Positions 23,901 to 36,600 of a stretch of DNA of 64,000 bases are shown piece after piece (position 1 is the stretch's first letter; the number at the start of each line of letters is the position of its first letter). The translations under genes and the position numbers were made by a program. The DNA comes from Sphagnum magellanicum. Its lineage: Eukaryota; Streptophyta; Sphagnopsida; Sphagnales; Sphagnaceae. The stretch spans positions 13,117,390 through 13,181,389 of the forward strand of contig CM038911.1 of NCBI GenBank assembly GCA_021904315.1, read 5' to 3'. The notes beneath the pieces are model-generated. The model was not told the DNA's origin. It saw only the letters and a program-made list of their open reading frames with translations, and searched no databases.

Positions 23901-24974
23901 GAGCACAAACACCACAGAAGTCCAGAGCGAACATATGGCAACCATTATGGGGATGAGGAGGGACGTAGATACACTAGAGAAGAATATGAGAGGCCGGAGT
24001 TTGACAAGAGGAGGGAACAAGAGAGGCGAGAGGGGTATTATGGTGGAGATGCAGCATATGATTCACGTCCACCATATCCACCACGTCCTCGACCTGGTGG
24101 TGTTCCAGAGAGTGACAGCAGTTATAGCCAAACTGGGCACATTGGAAGACATCATGCCCCAGTGGTGAATAAGTCTTTGGATATTGGAACTCTTACTCAG
24201 ATTCTGAGTCAGCGAACACAGCATGATGTTAAAGTTGGCAACATCAGGACCACTCTGTACAATATGTTTGGGGAGGATGCTAGCCCCATGGTGAAGGTGT
24301 TTGTAAATGTTGTCGTTGCACAGCTCCAGGTCATTCTCCCCTCTATGTATCTCCTATGCAAGGACTTCTTCACATGTTAATGTTTGGTTGGGATCAGTAC
24401 ACCTCTTGTACATGTGGTTTTGAGTTATGTGCTTCCAAAGCTAATTTCTTCTGTTTGGCATTCTTTTCTTTGATACTGGCTACAGGGAAGAGCTGGTGGT
24501 GGTGACAGTGGTGCCACTGGTGGTGGTGGTGGTGGCCATGGGGGCCTAGTGGGGAAAATTGGAAGTCTTGCAGCTCAGTTTTTAAAAATCAAACTTCATG
24601 ACCAAGGCTCAGATCATGTGCAGCCAGCAGTTGGGGCAGGAGGATATGGTAGGGGACATGCTGCTCCTATTCAAGCAGCCTTTGCTGGATATAAACCTCC
24701 AAGATATGGGAGAAGGGGTGATGTTGGTATCCTGATTAGTGCATGTGAGTCTGACGAAGCATCTGCTGATGCAAGCCCAACTAGCAATCCTAAGCATGCC
24801 TATGGAGCTCTGAGCAATGCAATTCAGACCATAGTTGGAGAGTCTCAAGGCCCGCTTACAAACCGTCAGTTAGTATTTGATGCAAGGAGGCTGCTTGCCC
24901 AGCAAGGATATAAGCAGCATCCTTGCTTGTTCTCTAGTGATCAAAATGCTGATGCTCCCTTCATTTGTCAGTGA
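20962..24974 (+). CDS. Type II metacaspase with greatly expanded linker
   Basis: Type II metacaspases are calcium-activated cysteine proteases cutting after Arg/Lys, acting in damage signalling and cell death. Exons 20962-21228, 21641-21719, 22511-23504, 23879-24329 and 24486-24974 join in frame (2,280 nt, 759 residues). The p20 part begins [20 protein letters not shown]; the catalytic His is in FHFSGHGTQ (His86) and the Cys in [10 protein letters not shown] (Cys139), the same numbers as Arabidopsis MC4. Other hallmarks are [15 protein letters not shown] and DDDFREIV. The p10 part runs from about residue 544 ([14 protein letters not shown]) to the end, with [16 protein letters not shown] and [11 protein letters not shown]. 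The linker (about 155-543) is near 390 residues against roughly 100 in MC4, and is full of EGAYGxPE-type repeats. Intron 3 uses a GC donor. Family certain; exon 3/4 junction inferred from phase. Confidence 0.92.
21481..21540. repeat. GAA/GAT microsatellite in metacaspase intron 1
   Basis: A run of about nine GAA units is followed by GAT units within the first intron. It makes a spurious Ser-rich open frame on the minus strand. Confidence 0.8.
23002..23271 (+). repeat. 135-bp (45-residue) tandem duplication in the metacaspase linker
   Basis: Two copies begin at GATTACCCATCAGAAGGAGC at 23,002 and 23,137. They encode DYPSEGAY(H/Y)RPEG(T/I)RRDYM followed by [18 protein letters not shown]. Shorter GAYG/TYG-PE units follow down to about 23,460. 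The spacing is exactly 135 bases, so the reading frame is kept. Confidence 0.85.
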
Positions 24975-26800
24975 AGTCCACTTGTACAGTTCTCATCTTG
25001 TGGAGTAGCTGGTTACTATGACCACCAGGAATAGTAACAAACTTCTAGACTCAAATCCCTTTATTCTGCCCCCAAGTGACTTGATTGCAACTGTGCATAT
25101 TCCTTCTGTAGATGGATGATAGACAAGTCATCTAGCCTCCACAGTTGTTTCTGAACTGAACTGCTGGTATTGATAGATTGAACATCGTAGTCCGGCTGAA
25201 ATGTACTAGTGTAAAGTCTGTGCTAATGATCAATAGAGGAAGGTTTTGTTGCCATGATTTTGAACATAATTCTTAGAGATATGTGTTCCTGCTTTTGTTG
25301 GGGGTTTCTTAATGGACTTAGATAGCCAGGTTTGACGACTTGAATTGGTGAATAGTAGCATTCTAGAGTGACATGATTGCTTATCTCAAGAGTTGTAAGA
25401 GCCTTTACTGCAAGAGGCTGCCACTAATGTTGGCACCTTTGCTAGTATGCCTTTCCTGTGCAGCTGCAGAGGGCCTCCATATCCTAAATCCAATCCCATC
25501 ATCCAGAGATCCCATTTTTAGTGTTACAGGACTACATGTTTGTGTTGAAACAAGTTCATGGTCATTGGCATTTTACCAGTGGAGGCATTTTGCTTCATAT
25601 GTCAACTCAACACATCCTTGAGGAATTAATGCCTGTAGATTCTTTTTCTCCCCTGGGAACAATTTTCAGTGATTCTGAATGATTCTTATTCTGATTGATG
25701 TTTCATCTGTGGGAAGGACTTGCCATATCCTCTTGTTCTAAGCCTACACCAGGTGTTAGATCAAGAATAAGGTACATTCCTGTTTCACATCTTCCGTTGA
25801 ATGTAGCTTTGATATTGGATCTTTCTCTTAGTTGTGCTCTACAGAAGGAGAGCCATTCTTGCAATTGCTGGAGCTTTTCAACTTTGTACATGCAGTCAAA
25901 TGGAAAGCTGACATATGACTTGTCTGGTGTTTCTGTGGGTGGTCGTTGGCCCACAGGTGAAGCAGTCTTTTTCACTGCTGTGATCATGGACATCTGAATT
26001 GTCAGCAACCACGAGAAGGCAAGAAGGCATTAGCATTTAACCACAAGTGCAACAGGAATGGGGTGAAGCCAGATATTGTCAATTTCCTGCGGTGTTCCGG
26101 TGCCTCTTTCTCATGACTTGGTTTTGAAGGGAAGGTAAAAGGTGATCTCCCATCAGGATTAAGCCTGTAGAAGGATCCTCTAGCCAGGCTAGAAATCTTT
26201 GGACACAGAATTCTCCCATAGGAGACTTTTGCAGTTAAATCAACCAACACAAGGTTGCAACATTTTTGGGTAATAGCTAAGGTTAATGCTCTTTTTGTCA
26301 GATTCAACTTATTAGTGCTTGGCATGGCAACTCATTTCTTGTCTTTTCAAACATTTGGGGAGCAAGCTCTCAAGCTCTACATGCTGTCATTTCCCAAACT
26401 ATTGTTGTCTTTTTGCTAATACCCAACAGTGATTTGTGGGCAGGTTTGTTGAGGTTTTTTTTTGGAAATATTGAGAACTGTGTTTAATATATCTGATTTG
26501 GTTCTTTGAGAAATGCGCTTTAGCCAAAATGTTCTATATTATATTGTTGTCCCCACAATTCACATGCGTCCCCAAATGTGTTCCTTGAATTTACCCGATA
26601 GACATTGCCAAAATCTTCTTGCCATGTCGTTGGCATAATTCTCATGCTTCCCGCATGTTGTTCACAATCACCCGAATTATTTCTTGCTTGCCTGAAGTCC
26701 TACTCTTTTTATATAGCCTTACCTGACCTCATACTTCACTCCAAGTACTTCGTCTTATCTTTCACATTTGACAAATAAAATCATCACACAAGCATAATTT
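24975..26800. other. Metacaspase 3' flank and unassigned sequence
   Basis: The first few hundred bases are probably 3' untranslated region. From 25.37 to 26.33 kb there are medium-length frames on both strands (for example minus 26,325-26,002 and minus 26,008-25,703) with plausible composition. They have no motif I recognise and no start, stop and splice arrangement that links them. A non-coding or lineage-specific transcript is possible but unsupported. Confidence 0.4.
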
Positions 26801-29545
26801 TTATTTTTTGTATTTTATTTGAAAACTTTTCACACATCCTTTCCCAACTTTTGCAACATAGAGAAAAATTTTTGCATGTTCAGTAGTAGTAGTAGTATGT
26901 TGTAAGTTAGTGATGGTTGCTGCTTGCCATATACAACAACAACAACAGCAAAAGCACTCAAGAATCAACCAACACCCAAATATGACAATACAAACCGAAT
27001 GTCGACAACAAATAGCTGACAAATAGAAGAGGTCTATTAGTCATCCAAATATCTCAATGTGTGGAAGTACAATCCACGCAATATTAAAAAAATTTGTGAT
27101 ATCAATTGAATACCATCATCATACCAATAGCACTAAGGTGCCAAATAATTAAATAATTATTTATTTATTTATTTAGTTTTCACAATCCACTTTGGCAAAG
27201 AAAAAACTAATAATAATTTATAGAGTTTTTTGGCTTAATATTTATGTTTAAAAAAAAGATTTGGCAATCATCATCATAATAAGAAGATTGTGTACACACA
27301 TTATTAACATAGCAATATCAATATCAAGGCTACATCTAACTAGATGAAAAGGTGCCGCCTTCATTCATTGTATTTAAAACCTACATGCAAAATTCTTTGA
27401 TATTTTGTTATCTATAAGGTTTTTAAAATTTTGAAAATTATCGGTTCATTAAAGATTTTGCATTGCATTTTTTAAAGGATTAGGGTTTGGGGTTTAGGGT
27501 TTAGGGTTTGCACAATAAAGGGTAACGCCCTAAGGTTGAGGTGTTCCCAAAAAAATAAGTGGCCCCTAAAGCTTTGGGGCCTATTATTTTTAGATTGCTT
27601 GGCCCAAGGGCATTGCTCAATGTTAAAATTGAATATTTTTTGAAAAAAATTTTATGGTGATTGCTAACAAGTACAAGTCACATTTATTCTTAAAATTTGA
27701 CTAATTTTTAGAAATTTTAATTTCACCAAATTCCTGATGCCACAGAATTGACTAAATAAATAAATAAATAAATATTCAATTTAAATTTTTTTTATTTAAA
27801 AATTTAAAAACCTGGCAGGGAGAGAACTAAAATTGTTACCAAAATTATAAGACTTTGATAATTGCTCACAAGAGACAATAACAACAACCAAGCTGATCAT
27901 GTGTCAATGGCTATGCCCCCCAATTCTATACCAAAGTTCAAAGTTCAAACCACGAAATCTTCCAAAATGCATGATTGCAATTTCACACAACTACAAAGCC
28001 CCTTATCCCAAGCTCCACCATCTCCCCCTATTCTCTATAATGTGTGTAATGGTCAAAGTGGGTAATTTTCGGTAATGGTTTCACCTTTACTCTTTGCTTT
28101 TGTGGTTAGTAGAAACAAGGAGCTCATCACCAAATGACTCTACCCTCCTCCTTTCATGCCATTTTCAAACAAATTATTGTCAAAACAATGATGGTAGTAT
28201 TGTAGCTTGGGATGAGTTGGGGGCAATCTCCTAAAAGACCTTGTCTTATGCAACTCATTCCCCAACTCATCCCACCCAAGTCCTTTCCTTCCTTTGTGAA
28301 TACTTTGGCAATCAAAATGATACATTTGTTTTTTTTTGTTACATTGATTACACTACACACAAAAAAGTTGCCTCCTCACAAGTCTTACAAGAGAATTTGA
28401 ACACAAAAATATATATATATATGAATGAACTCAATGTTCCACCTACAACCCATTTAAATATTTCAAAAAAGAAAGTGAATGAATATTATCATTCATCGAT
28501 TTTATTCACTAAGATTGTGTCATAAGAAGGATGAATATTTTTTGAACCTATATAGATGCGAATGGGAGAACTTTGGACAAAGGAGATATGGGATTAGAAA
28601 ATGAGGTGCTATTGGGAACAACACCCGTAGAGGAACAACATCATGGGAAACTCACCGAAAACCTGAGGAACATCATTGAGAACTTATGAGAACATGATGG
28701 GAACACAAGAAAACATTATATATATATATATATATATATCATCACACCCTTGCCACCAAAGGAAGAAAAGATGAACCCTCTTGAATTAAATGTATGTTGG
28801 GTTCATCTCATTGTCTCCATATATATATGCATATTCTATCCCTAGACATGATTGCCACCATTTATTTATTTATTTATTTATTTTTGCCTCGAGCTAATAC
28901 GCCTTCGACAAAGCACACCATACCTATGGATGACAATGATGATGATGATGAGTCCATTCCAAGTTGCCCATCAAGCAAGCTGTACTAAAAGAAAACTCTC
29001 TTACACACTTGTTGAGAGTTGTTGTTGTTGTAGGCTACACTCATGGGCCACCTTTTTAACTCTTATCTTCTTCTTCCATATCCCACAATAATAAGTAGGG
29101 CTAGTGTGCAAGTTATGTTACTACCACCCAAGTTATTGTAGTGTAAAATAACAACCCATAATAATACTACAATTCAATGGGTTGCATGCAAATTCACCCT
29201 TTTTTAAAAAAGTCCACAAATAGTGGGCCAAGTTTTTTCTCCACCCAACCCTAATACACTTGTTCAAAAATGTGTGTGGAGATTAAATTACTATATTTAT
29301 GTGTCTATAGTGTTTGTCTCTAGTAGTGATATCCCATCCTCCTCCTCCTCCTCCTCCTCCTTCCTAAGAGATTGGTCCTACCACCATTTGGTTGCAAAAA
29401 GCTGTAAACCTGAAAAAGCTTCTGAACATGCTTTGCAATTATCTATGTACACAACTGTATCGTCTGAACAATCTCTTTGAAATCTGTTCCAACCCATCAC
29501 ACAATTGCTCATAGACCTACCTACCTTATTAGAGTTTATCTGTAA
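26801..29545. other. AT-rich intergenic DNA with microsatellites
   Basis: No gene is seen. Notable items are a TTTATTTA run (27,150-27,175), a short telomere-like tract (27,480-27,510), a TAAA run (27,750-27,772), a (TA)n run (28,712-28,739), TTTA (28,860-28,883) and CTC (29,336-29,360) runs. Confidence 0.6.
27480..27510. repeat. Interstitial telomere-like tract (TTTAGGG)
   Basis: About three units of GGGTTTA with one variant GGGTTTG, in intergenic DNA. Confidence 0.8.
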
Positions 29546-29659
29546 AGTAAGTAAGAAAAACACAACACCAGAACCCTGAGTATAGTAAGTAAGAAAAACA
29601 CAACACCAGAACCCTGAGTTTAGTAAGTAAGAAAAACACAACACCAGAACCCTGAGTTT
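29546..29659. repeat. 38-bp minisatellite, three near-perfect copies
   Basis: Units starting AGTAAGTAAGAAAAACACAA begin at 29,546, 29,584 and 29,622 and end in CCAGAACCCTGAG. Only one or two bases differ between copies, so the array is young. It is preceded by sequence with no recognised gene. Confidence 0.9.
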
Positions 29660-30708
29660 GATCATACACAAGCGTCAGATTCAAAAACAAACCTGCCAAA
29701 AAAGTACATTAGCATTCAACTGAGGATGAAACTCAGAAAACCATCAATTTTTGTGGTAAACTAGGGTTACCTCCTCCTTCTCCTCCTTCTCCTCCTCCTT
29801 TTGGATGGAGTACTTCTAGTTTGTTCCCTTGACATTAGCCAAGGTCAAAAATGGTAAAGAACAAAGGTAAGACATAGAGAGAGTCTTGGTAGCCAATGAG
29901 GTGAGCTAGCATGCACCCAAAGGGCCTTGTTGTATTTTTCCTTTTGGGCAAAGTGTGGAGGTGGGGGTAAAAAGAGTGTTGGATTTTTTGGATTTTTTTA
30001 GGGTTCTCCAACATGTATTCCCATCAAGTTCCCTTTGAGTTCCCAAAGTGTTCCCAATAGCACCTCACCCTTTTTTTGTGGATGTATGCTTTGTTGAAAG
30101 TTGTGTTCTTGGAATCAATTTAGGTGGGCAAAGGGAAGGGAAGGGAAGGGAAGGGAGGGAGGTGTTTTTTTTTTCCTTGTTCCCAATGTGTTTTCAACAT
30201 GTTCCCATGTGGGTTCCCCAATTTGTTCCCAAATAGCACCTCAGTTTGATAATATTTGGTAATGGAAAACCCACCTTGATGATTTTTTAGGGTTTTTTTT
30301 CAAAGTTAAAATTATGGGGAAATCATACAATTTTGGAATGAGTTTAGGGTTTTCATAGTGAATTTTCACTATTCAAAATTTCTCACTAGTTTTTTAAGGC
30401 TTTTTGGTTTCTTGCCCCATCTTTTGGAAGGATTTTGAATAATGGGTGTTTAAGAAGAAGGCCAATGAAGTTTTCAATTGTTAACACACACATTCCCAAT
30501 GCAAATGACTTATGACCTAATTTGTATGTTATGGGAACACCATAAATTTTCTAGTTCACAAAAAAATGAGTATAATAATATTGTTATGTAATAAATCGAA
30601 AGCCAAAAATATCAAGCATGTTTGGCTTATGGCAAAATGGATGTTTTACATATGCAATAAATCTCACTATATTTCCATATTACAAATAATAACTATAAAG
30701 TAATAGAA

Positions 30709-30743
<35 letters not shown>

Positions 30744-30936
30744 ATTTTTATTTATTTATATTTATTTTTTACTTGGGTTTCATGTTGCTCCGCACTACCA
30801 ACCAACGATGTCTAATTAATCAATTAATTATCAATTAATTATGTCAATTAATTAATGATCAATTGACATAAGGTCGAAACATTAATGTTTCTTTTTCCTC
30901 ATAATGTAGCAAATTGGACCCCATTCTTTTTTTCTA

Positions 30937-30970
<34 letters not shown>

Positions 30971-31960
30971 CACCTCCACTTTTGTTTGTCACCAAAATAT
31001 GTGAAAAAAAAAAAAAAGATGCAACCAACCCCTCGTATTTGGGTTTTTTTCTCGGTTCGGTTCGGTTCGGTTCGGTTTTGATTTGATTTGATTTGATTTG
31101 GGAAGTGAGCATTTTACAAATGGATTGAAAGATATCCGGTTCGGTTCCTATGGTGAAAATGATAATTATATTTACAACTTCCGACTTCTGACTTCCGGCC
31201 ACATTTGCCCTTCCAATGAAGACTCCACAACATGGGACTTGACTCGACCTGACTCAACTCGACTCGACTCGACTCGGGATTATATTTATTCTGTAATAAT
31301 TTCTCTAAAAATAATTACGGCATTTTATTTTTTATTTTTTTATTTTTAAAAAAAAATTCCGTACTACTCTGCAAAAGAACTGCCGAGAAAAACCGTCGAG
31401 ATGCATGTTCGACAGTGAAGCACAATAAGAGAAGACCGGCCAGCTTTAATCGGAAGCCCATAAGGAACTTCAAGAGAGTTCTTGAGTTATGTCCGGACTG
31501 ACTGACTGACTGACTGACTGACTTCACGGAGTTTTTTGGCAAAAATTAACTTATATGATAATTAATTGTCATGGAAATTGTTTGTAGCCATTTTTAATAC
31601 CGTCCCATGAGAATTCATCACTTGCAAAAACAGCTTTCTCTCTTTTGTCAAGCCAAAAACCAAAAAAAAAAACAAAATTTATCGTCCACAAGAAGATTTA
31701 GCCATAATTGGCCATATTTTTGGCTATAGATCAGACATGAGAGTTAAAAAAAACCTGGGTCTTTTTTTAAAAATTTTAAAAGTTTACGGACTTATCGCCA
31801 TGGCCCCCCACAAACAACCCAACACAAGAAAAAAAAAAAATCATTGCAGGATTGAAAATGATTTGTCATCCGGAAGTTTTAAATACTCTGTATAGACGGC
31901 AAGCCCTCGGGTGTCTGACTCCAATGCCGATTGGATGTTTTCATCCCAATCCCATCCATC
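29660..31960. other. Intergenic DNA rich in simple repeats
   Basis: No gene is seen. Simple tracts include a GGGAA/GGGA purine run (30,133-30,162), (CT)n-(TA)n (30,706-30,741), TTTA (30,940-30,970), CGGTT then TTTGA runs (31,052-31,102), GACTC (31,241-31,278) and GACT (31,497-31,522). A segment at about 31,675-31,735 resembles, inverted, the palindromic part of the 145-bp repeat family found near 63 kb. Confidence 0.6.
30133..30162 (+). other. G-run tract able to form a G-quadruplex
   Basis: At least five GGG runs separated by one or two A residues (GGGAAGGGAAGGG pattern) lie within 30 bases. This meets the usual pattern for an intramolecular quadruplex with very short loops. No adjacent gene explains it. 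Confidence 0.6.
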
Positions 31961-32220
31961 CATCCATCCCAATTGGATGTTTCTTATGCAATATTTCTTG
32001 TCATATCCGTCCATCCCGATTGGATGTTTCTTATGTAATATTTCTTGTCATATCCATTTTCATCCTAATTGGATGTTTCTCATTTAATATTTCTTGGCAT
32101 ATCTGTCCATCCCAGTTGGATGATGTTTCTTTTTCTTTTTTGTTGGCATATCCGTTCGTCCGTCCATCCCAGTTGTATTTTTGTTATGTAATATTTCTTG
32201 GCATATCTTTTCATCCCTTT
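31920..32220. repeat. 47-57-bp minisatellite, five copies
   Basis: Units of the form CCCAATTGGATGTTTCTTAT, then AATATTTCTTGxCATATC, then CCAT begin at about 31,968, 32,015, 32,064, 32,111 and 32,168. Spacings are 47, 49, 47 and 57 bases. The plus strand is open through most of it and yields a repetitive Cys/Phe/Ile-rich peptide, judged incidental. Confidence 0.8.
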
Positions 32221-32409
32221 TTGGGTGCAATCTGTCCATAGCGATTGGATGGATTGGATGGATTTTTTTTCTTTTGTATTTTTCATCACATCCATCCATC
32301 ATCCCAATTGGGGATTTTTTTAAACCAGCCCTTACAACTTAGTTCACAATTACTTACCACCACACTAGGCTACAATATAATATTTCCCCACAAAATACAT
32401 GGATGAAAA

Positions 32410-32675
32410 ACTGATAAATGAATGTGAATGAATGAATGAATGAATGAATGAAGAAGTCGCCATGTATCTTCACGAGGATTGTAGATGGATGAGAGTCAGT
32501 GGATGAATGAATGAAGAAGTCAACATATCTCGTCTTTCCACAGGACATACGGATGAACAAATGAATGAATGAATGAATGAATGAATGAAGAAGTCACCAC
32601 GGGTATCCTCGCAGGACAAATGGATGAATAAACGGTGAACGAACGAACGAACGAACGAATGAATGGATGAATGAA
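32410..32675. repeat. Compound AATG minisatellite with recurrent GAAGAAGTC spacer
   Basis: AATG/GAAC tetranucleotide blocks are each followed by GAAGAAGTC or GAAGAAAGC and a CATxTATC(C)TC-like spacer ending in GGATGAA, at about 32,425, 32,500, 32,570 and 32,650. The array sits about 1 kb upstream of the RME-8-like start codon. Confidence 0.75.
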
Positions 32676-33059
32676 GAAAGCCCATTTTCTCATCAAATGT
32701 GCACCAGGACAGCCCCCCAACCCCGCCCCATCCCAAAGTTCCCCTTCTCGTTCCCAATTCGTTCGTTCACACGTAGGTAGTAGTAAAAACAAGGCGTGGG
32801 AACAAAGGAACAAACGCCCCAGTTGTCTGCCGGCCGTCACGTTCCCTCTACGTTCACAAGTAGTAGTAGTTCACAAAGCCAGTCTTGCCCTGCACGTTCC
32901 CAGTCTTGTGCATTGAGCTCCCAATGAGTGAGTTCCCGATAAGTTATCAATGATTTCACATGGATTGGGAACAAGAACGCTCCAGCCTTCTGCTTTGAGT
33001 TCCCAATGAAAGAGAGCGTGGGGAACAACACCCAGTCTGCCGTTTGTTTGCTTTGGTTT

Positions 33060-33175
33060 CTCCGTTGTGCTCGCTGCGTCGCCGTCGTCGCCGTTGTTGT
33101 CGCCGTCGTCGTCGTCGTCGCTCGCTCGCTCGCTCTCCCTCTCGCGGAGGCTTGCTTGCTTGCTTGCTTTCTTGC
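33060..33175 (+). repeat. Compound microsatellite in the 5' region of the RME-8-like gene
   Basis: GTC/GTCGCC units, then GCTC units, then TTGC units follow without interruption. The position 480-590 bases before the ATG suggests 5' untranslated sequence or core promoter. Confidence 0.75.
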
Positions 33176-33650
33176 TTGATTTCTAAGATTGCAGTTGCAG
33201 CGAGCAAGAGCTCGCATCCCGAGGATTTTTTTCCTCTACAACAATAAGCACGCCGGATGTGTGTGCAATCGATTGAGTGCAGTACACATGCAGAGAATCC
33301 GAAGATCCAGCTGAAGAGCTTTGAGGTAAGTCAGTTGGGTGGAGCTTCATTCGCAACTGGAGAAAGCTGCACCATGTGCATAGAAAGAATGCTGCCCTAT
33401 TTTTCTTTTTCTTCTTCTTTTGTGGGTTTTTTTCGGGTGCCGAAGTTTCTCCAGTAGAATGTGAGCTTTCTTCTTGTGAGTTAGTCATGTCTGTAGTTTG
33501 GCGGGGAAGCTGGGTTGTAAGCTGGCCGCAGCCGGCCCGGGGAAAGGAAAAAAGGATCCTCCCACCTTCTTCTTGTAGCTGAGTGTGTGTCACAGACAAG
33601 AAGAAGGGTAGATAGATCCAGCTGCTGCTAGAGTGGCGGGTGGGGTGGTC

Positions 33651-36600
33651 ATGGACTACCAAGTGTTTCTGGTACGACAACAGACTGGCCGCTCGTCCAC
33701 GCGAGGAGGAGGAGGAAGTACACGTCTTCTTCTTCTTCTTCTGCGAGTACTCGAACATGGAATCTCCGTGTCACCATTGTCGTCATCAGCAGCGGCAGCG
33801 ACCAACAATTTGGTCGCTGAGGATTACATCAGCTTCGAGCACATTGCCAAAGTCACGGCCTCCCAAGATGATCCTACGGAGCTCTCTTTGGAAGTCCTGG
33901 ACTGCACACCTGCTGCTGCTTCTTCCAAGAAGCAACAAGCAGTAGCTCATGGTCACCATCACCACGGCAGTAGCGGCAGCAGCTACCACACTCTTCGCTT
34001 CTTCTGTGACTCCAGATCTCAGCTCCTCACTGTTCTTTTCAACCGAATTGACGATGTCAATGGCATTGGTAAGCTTCTCATCATCTGCTGCTGCTGCTCC
34101 TCATGACCATTATCTCATAACTACATCTCCATTTCACTAGCAAACAAACTGTTAGTAATCTGTGCTGCATTTCCTAAGAATCTATGAAGAATTTGTGCCC
34201 CATTTCCTAAGAATCTGTTGAAGAATTTGTGCTCCATTTCCTAAGAATATGTAAGGCATCTGTGCTCCATTTCCTGCTGCTTCTCACAAACTGTAAGAAT
34301 TTGCAACAGAGGAATTAGGGTTGAATGAACAATTTGGTTTTGTTTTTGATCTTGTGGAGAATGATAATTTCTCTCTGCCATTTCAAAGATACCCAAAATC
34401 GTTGTGGCACATTTTCAAGGATACCCAAAATCATTGTTGCACATTTCAAAGAGAGCCAAATTGTGGTTGTGCATTTTCAAAGAGACCCGAATTGTCATTG
34501 CACATTTTCAAGGAGACCTGAATTGTGTGGAAAGATAACCTTTGAGTTGAAGAGAATGAAGACCTGGTTGAAGAATGTTGCACATAATTATGTTGTTTTT
34601 TTCCTTTTCTTTTTAATAATTGTTCAAAGAAGAATTGGATCCCAAGGAGTCTTAAGGTGCACATGACTAGTAGAAACCTTTACATACATACATGTCTGGA
34701 TGCTTACTACATGTGTTTGTGTGGGGCGGTTTTGGTGTTGTTATTTTTTTTCCTTGTGTGTGGTGGTTTCTCTTTTTTTTTACCAGGTACAGATTTCTTG
34801 TTGAAGAAACATAGCAATCAGCGAGGGGGATTCACTGATACAGTACTCCGTGTTCGAAGTGCCTCAATTATCAAGATGGTTAACACTGGTCACCGACAAG
34901 AGCGACTGCGCCGAGTAAGCTTTTTTAGGTTTTTTTTCCCAATTTCTTGTCCTTTTTTTTTCTGTTTCTTCTTGGGTTGTTGTTGCTGTTTTTTTTTTCT
35001 CAGTTTGGGTCTTCTCCTTCTCTTTTAGGTCTTTCTTTGAGAGCTGTTAACCACCACAATTATGGGCCTGAGTGAGTAGTTTTCCCACCACTGCCAATCT
35101 TCCGAAAGAGAATCTTAGTACGAGATTGGTTACCAGGTTGATTAATGTTGGACATTAACAAACCTCCACCCATTTCCACCTGGGAGCAGTGGGGATGTTG
35201 CGGTATGTGGTCAGTATCATACATGTTGCTCTTGAAGGTCTCTGAACATTTTTTTTTTCTCCTCGCCTTATGAGCACAATTGACTGCATTACAGATGAAA
35301 GCAGCAAAGAGGGTAAATTTCCAGGATATTGTGAAGCTAGAAACACTCACAGATGAGGAGCACATTGTGCTGGTGTATCTCAACTCCCGTGTTATGCGAC
35401 TCTCGTTGAAGGACCCACTTCCATTTTTACTCACTGTGCAACAAAACATGAAGGTGAGCTTTTTGTTTTCTTTTCAGTTTGTGGTTGTAGCCACACACCA
35501 CCACCACCATTAGACTACCCTTCTGCTAAATTCAAAGCAGAAGGTTGTTTGAATACACATGTTGAGGGAGTTGGTTATATGAGGACTGGGCATCAGAAAG
35601 TGATTGGCGCAAAGCTCATAGTAGGAAAATTGATTTTTATGAATACCAAATAGCAGTGACTGATTATTACCACTTCTTAACTGTTGCATCATGTGATCTG
35701 CTGTACAATCTAACATGCTGAACTTTCTTTCTACATTGGGTTTCAGTCAAATTTGAAATTGGATATTGAGATTGGGAAAATTACTAGTTCAACGATGCTT
35801 GAAAATGTTGCAACCTACCCTAAGAAAATGGTAAGCTCAGCTGCAGATGATGGATGGAGACATCCCATAGATTGATTTTCTAAGACTCAAGGAAGAAAGA
35901 GAGCAAAGCATGCCATGGTTTTTCTTTTAAAAAATAAATCTTTCTGTTTTTATGCACTCATAAAAAATAAAAAATGAGCACTTAGTTTCTACAAGCATCT
36001 TGGCATTGCTTTTTTCTCAGGTGCAAAGGTCAAATGAAGAAGTTGTCATCTTCAGCTCAAGTGCTGAGTGGTGGCAGTCCATCCTGCATACCTATGTACT
36101 AAGAGCTTGGGGGTTGATGATTTGAATGCAGAAAGAATCCCCAATTGTCTGTGAATTTGAAGTCACAAAGCGGCAGGATTCAACAAAGCAAGAGCGGCAG
36201 CGCAAAGTATGCATGACAAAAGATTACTTTTTCGAAACATGGGTTGATCATGTTGTAAGCGTTCACAGGTTAGACAAAAACACTCACTTCAGCTGAGCCG
36301 AGCTGTTTGGAAAATACTCACTAAAAGAAAAGAAAATAAAAAGGAAACGAATTGTAGGTTGTTATCCTTGGCATCATCCACCCACAGCAACTGATGATTC
36401 CTTTTGTGGCTACTACAGCTTGAAGGATATACTTGGTGTTATTGTGAGTGAGAAGGATGTCAGAGAAGTGACGCTTGAGTTCCGGTCCTGGAGAGCCACT
36501 CAATACTTCCTTGATGAGAGAGAGGACTTTGTTGCCAGCATCACTGACTTGATTGGCATCAGCAAGAGCACAGCATTCAGCATTCGGCTGGAATCTTTCT

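Noticed and set aside
29546..29659. CRISPR-like regularly spaced repeats
   Set aside because: Units are directly abutting with no unique spacers, in a eukaryotic genome; a simple minisatellite.
32080..32302. Minus-strand frames in the 47-57-bp array
   Set aside because: Repeats of the minisatellite translated; no start context or conservation.
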